Shown piece by piece: positions 30,984-32,821 of a stretch of 32,821 bases of DNA. The notes beneath the pieces are model-generated. The model ran no database searches. It worked only from the letters and a program-made list of their open reading frames with translations, and had not been told where the DNA came from. Numbering within the stretch: the first letter of the stretch is position 1; each line of letters opens with the position of its first letter. This DNA is from Sphingobacteriaceae bacterium. Lineage in GTDB: Bacteria; Bacteroidota; Bacteroidia; UBA7662. A program made the translations under genes and the position numbers. The DNA lies in the NCBI GenBank assembly GCA_013824115.1, contig PNNG01000007.1:1-32821 (forward strand). The letters run 5' to 3'.

Positions 30984-32669
30984 TCAGTCATTAGTGTTTT
31001 CGTCCGTTTTTGGTATTGGAAAACCAGCTTTAAATAGCAAGTCAATTTTCCAAGGTTCCCATTTTTTAGTTCTGTGTCTTGTTTGCGAAACCCAGTCCTG
31101 ATTTGACTTGTGATACTTTTTCTCTTCTTCTGTAAGTTGTCTGCCTACAACCGTTTTTTGCCATTCTTTCCACTCGTTCCATTTAGCAAGTCCATTAATA
31201 ATCGCTTCTCTTTCTTTTTGTTCTTGCCATTTCCATTCTACACCATTTTTGCTTAAAACATCACCAAGCATTGCTTCTCTAATTGGATGCAAGAATTTTT
31301 TTACTTTTCCCCTGCTTCCAGTAAGTTTTAAAGTAATTTGTTCGTTCAACCACTTTCCAAGTTTTGTGCTTTGATGTGGAATAGTTTTGAAATTATTTTT
31401 ATCACTATAATATTCTTCGAGTTCAACTAATCTGTCTGCCCAATCATCATCTTTAGGCTTGCTTCCAAAGTCGCCAAAATCTGGAACATCCCACATATAG
31501 TTTATTGACTTCATTTTTTCTTCTTCGTAATCTGTCCAAGCAGAACCGTTTTGCCCTTTTCTTCTTTGTTTTTGTTGGGCAATCCATCTTCCTAATTCGT
31601 AATGCGGACTATCAGGATTTTTTGTCTGAATGACGTATGTGTAGTCTAAATGCTTTTGTTCTTTCTCTTTAAATTCCAGTAGTTTTTGAAACTTAATATC
31701 CCACCACATTCTAATCGTGTTTATCCAACCATTCTCAATTGGAAAATCAGCGTCAATTAGTTGCATTGCAAGGTCGTCAGGCAAAGCATTGTGTTTAATA
31801 AGTTCTTTCATTCGTTGATACCAAACTAACAACTCCATTTCTTCTGGAACTTTAGTGTCTTTGTAAACAACTCCCGAAGTTCTTACATCTCTTTTGTAAA
31901 TTTTGTATCGTTCAAGAAAATAAGGAAATACTTCATAATCGTTTGCGGTAACATTTATTTTCCTTTCATAAGTTGGTCGTTCAATTGGTTCTTGACCGTC
32001 ACCAAATTCGTCTGTGTAAAATGGTGTTGTAATAGATTTTTCTTCAGGGTTTTCACCATCATTTGGTTGTTCTTCGGTTGTGCCTTTTCCTGTTCTTATT
32101 TGTGAATATAAAAGTCCCGCCTTATCATATTTTTCAATTAGGTCTTTATCAAGTTTGAAAACGCTATTGTCGGAAAGGTCTATTAGGTTTGCAAAGTAAC
32201 TTTTTACTTCTTTCAAAAGTTTGTTTCCTTGCTTGTCTGTACCAGTTTTGAAGTCAAGCTGTATAGATGCTTCAATGTTGTTTAAAAAACCTGAATATGT
32301 AAGGTTTGAAGAACCAATAATTACTCTTGTATGTCTGATACCTTCGAATAAAAAAAGCTTTGGATGATACGTTATTTGTTCTGCTTCCTTATGATAAATA
32401 TAAGTTTCAATATTTTTTTCTAAAAGTAATTCAAGTGCTTCTTTTGATGTCCCTTTGTTGTCTACCCCAATAAAAAAAACGAGTTTCTTATATTTCTTTT
32501 GAGCTGTCAATAATGAAGGTAATAATTTGTTTACGCCTGAAATTGCAGCAAAGGCTACAAAACCGATAAAACTGTCAAAGTGTGAACTGCCAAAGGAAGT
32601 CGCTAACTGGTCGCCAACATTTAATTTGTTGTTCGTGTTAAGTCCGTGTCCAATGAAGTCTATTTGCAT
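30984..32669 (-). CDS. PLD-fold nuclease with helicase-associated-like repeats
   Basis: A 561-residue protein, AT-rich compared with every other gene here. The N-terminal third is a phospholipase-D superfamily domain: an HxK motif (H102, K104 in YHPKLFLF) followed by IIGSSNLTYSGF (118-128), the arrangement of PLD-type nucleases such as those in restriction systems and DISARM-like or helicase-linked proteins. A low-complexity acidic linker spans about 195-235. Residues about 245-555 contain four Trp-rich repeats similar to the helicase-associated domain (LGRWIAQQKQRRKG; LGKWLNEQITLK; WVSQTRHRTKKW), two of them ending in (D/K)A(D/G)FPI. No helicase core or methyltransferase partner is present. 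A nucleic-acid-cleaving, possibly defensive role is inferred. Confidence 0.85.
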   Translation of the reverse strand: MQIDFIGHGLNTNNKLNVGDQLATSFGSSHFDSFIGFVAFAAISGVNKLLPSLLTAQKKYKKLVFFIGVDNKGTSKEALELLLEKNIETYIYHKEAEQITYHPKLFLFEGIRHTRVIIGSSNLTYSGFLNNIEASIQLDFKTGTDKQGNKLLKEVKSYFANLIDLSDNSVFKLDKDLIEKYDKAGLLYSQIRTGKGTTEEQPNDGENPEEKSITTPFYTDEFGDGQEPIERPTYERKINVTANDYEVFPYFLERYKIYKRDVRTSGVVYKDTKVPEEMELLVWYQRMKELIKHNALPDDLAMQLIDADFPIENGWINTIRMWWDIKFQKLLEFKEKEQKHLDYTYVIQTKNPDSPHYELGRWIAQQKQRRKGQNGSAWTDYEEEKMKSINYMWDVPDFGDFGSKPKDDDWADRLVELEEYYSDKNNFKTIPHQSTKLGKWLNEQITLKLTGSRGKVKKFLHPIREAMLGDVLSKNGVEWKWQEQKEREAIINGLAKWNEWKEWQKTVVGRQLTEEEKKYHKSNQDWVSQTRHRTKKWEPWKIDLLFKAGFPIPKTDENTND

Positions 32670-32709
32670 TTAATTTCTTTTATTTTGTTGGTTGCACTGT
32701 CGTCTGTTA

Positions 32710-32722
32710 GGGTTGCATATAA
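32710..32722 (-). repeat. Right copy of 13-bp inverted boundary motif
   Basis: On the minus strand reads TTATATGCAACCC, 41 nt upstream of the PLD gene start. Its outer edge coincides with the predicted 3' splice site of the adjacent group II intron, so the intron sits at the cassette boundary. Confidence 0.6.
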
Positions 32723-32821
32723 TCGGGTCACGCAGGGGAATCTCACCCCTGCGTTCCCACAGAACCGTGCGTGATAGTCTCCCATCACACGGCTCTTCAA
32801 GTTCGTTTATCGCTTACAATA
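32722..32821 (-). mobile_element. 3' end of a group II intron (domains V and VI), truncated by window edge
   Basis: On the minus strand, 32795-32762 form a 34-nt domain V: an 8-bp lower helix GAGCCGTG/CACGGTTC carrying the catalytic AGC triad, a two-base CG bulge on the 3' side, a 6-bp upper helix and a GAGA tetraloop. It is followed by domain VI (32758-32725), a 9-bp stem ACGCAGGGG/CCCCTGCGT with GGG/CCC below it and an unpaired A (minus strand, 32728). That A is 7 nt from a 3' end ...GAT at 32722. A TAA at 32809-32807, preceded by four open codons, could be the end of the intron-encoded reverse transcriptase. The rest lies beyond the window. Confidence 0.85.

Noticed and set aside
30811..31101. 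96-codon plus-strand frame and 74-codon minus-strand frame (30821-31045) over the inverted repeat
   Set aside because: Both run through the hairpin and into the end of the PLD gene; neither has protein-like composition. They look like by-products of a repeat sequence.

Overview
The window looks like a chromosomal segment from a member of the Bacteroidota. The evidence is: C-terminal type IX secretion (T9SS) sorting tails on secreted proteins, promoter -7 boxes of the form TAnnTTTG, almost no Shine-Dalgarno sequences, lipoproteins with an SAC-type lipobox, DUF4386 and DUF4143 proteins, and a pheT-zapA-rny gene order. I cannot place it below phylum. Most genes are of moderate GC. The last gene (30984-32669) is clearly AT-rich and looks imported.

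Layout. 1-4.7 kb (minus strand): housekeeping operon pheT - small coiled-coil protein - zapA - rny, with a promoter box just upstream of pheT. 4.7-7.7 kb (minus): a large secreted M36 metalloprotease with a T9SS tail. 7.9-10.05 kb (plus): a mazEF toxin-antitoxin pair with a clear promoter and operator-like palindromes, a thioredoxin-fold exported protein lacking the CxxC pair, and a lipocalin lipoprotein. 10.05-16.3 kb (minus): a Uup-type ABC-F ATPase, an AlkC-type DNA glycosylase, a T9SS-tail protein, and three unrecognised exported proteins, two of them very rich in Cys and His. 16.4-20.8 kb (plus): menaquinone genes menA, menC and menE, with an AAA ATPase/DUF4143 gene and its 23-bp-periodic upstream repeats sitting between menC and menE. 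20.8-26.3 kb (plus): a small lipoprotein, a GT14-like glycosyltransferase, an S15 peptidase, a helical-repeat protein, and an RlmL-like methyltransferase with altered motifs. 26.4-29.1 kb (minus): two more toxin-antitoxin pairs (ParE-type and HigBA-type), a frameshifted antitoxin relic and an unknown membrane protein. 29.2-30.6 kb (minus): a DUF4386 membrane protein and a small outer-membrane barrel protein. 30.8-32.8 kb: an AT-rich gene for a phospholipase-D-fold nuclease with helicase-associated-like repeats, flanked by a 13-bp inverted motif, next to an imperfect inverted repeat on one side and the 3' end of a group II intron on the other.

How the parts work together. The left half is core physiology (translation, division, RNA decay, menaquinone for respiration, DNA alkylation repair, ribosome rescue) mixed with secreted and surface proteins. 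The right end is accessory DNA with toxin-antitoxin modules, relics and a mobile-looking single-gene cassette. The best candidates for something new are the PLD/helicase-associated cassette with its inverted ends, the Cys/His-rich secreted operon at 14197-16255, and the periodic palindromic repeats controlling the AAA/DUF4143 gene inside the men cluster.
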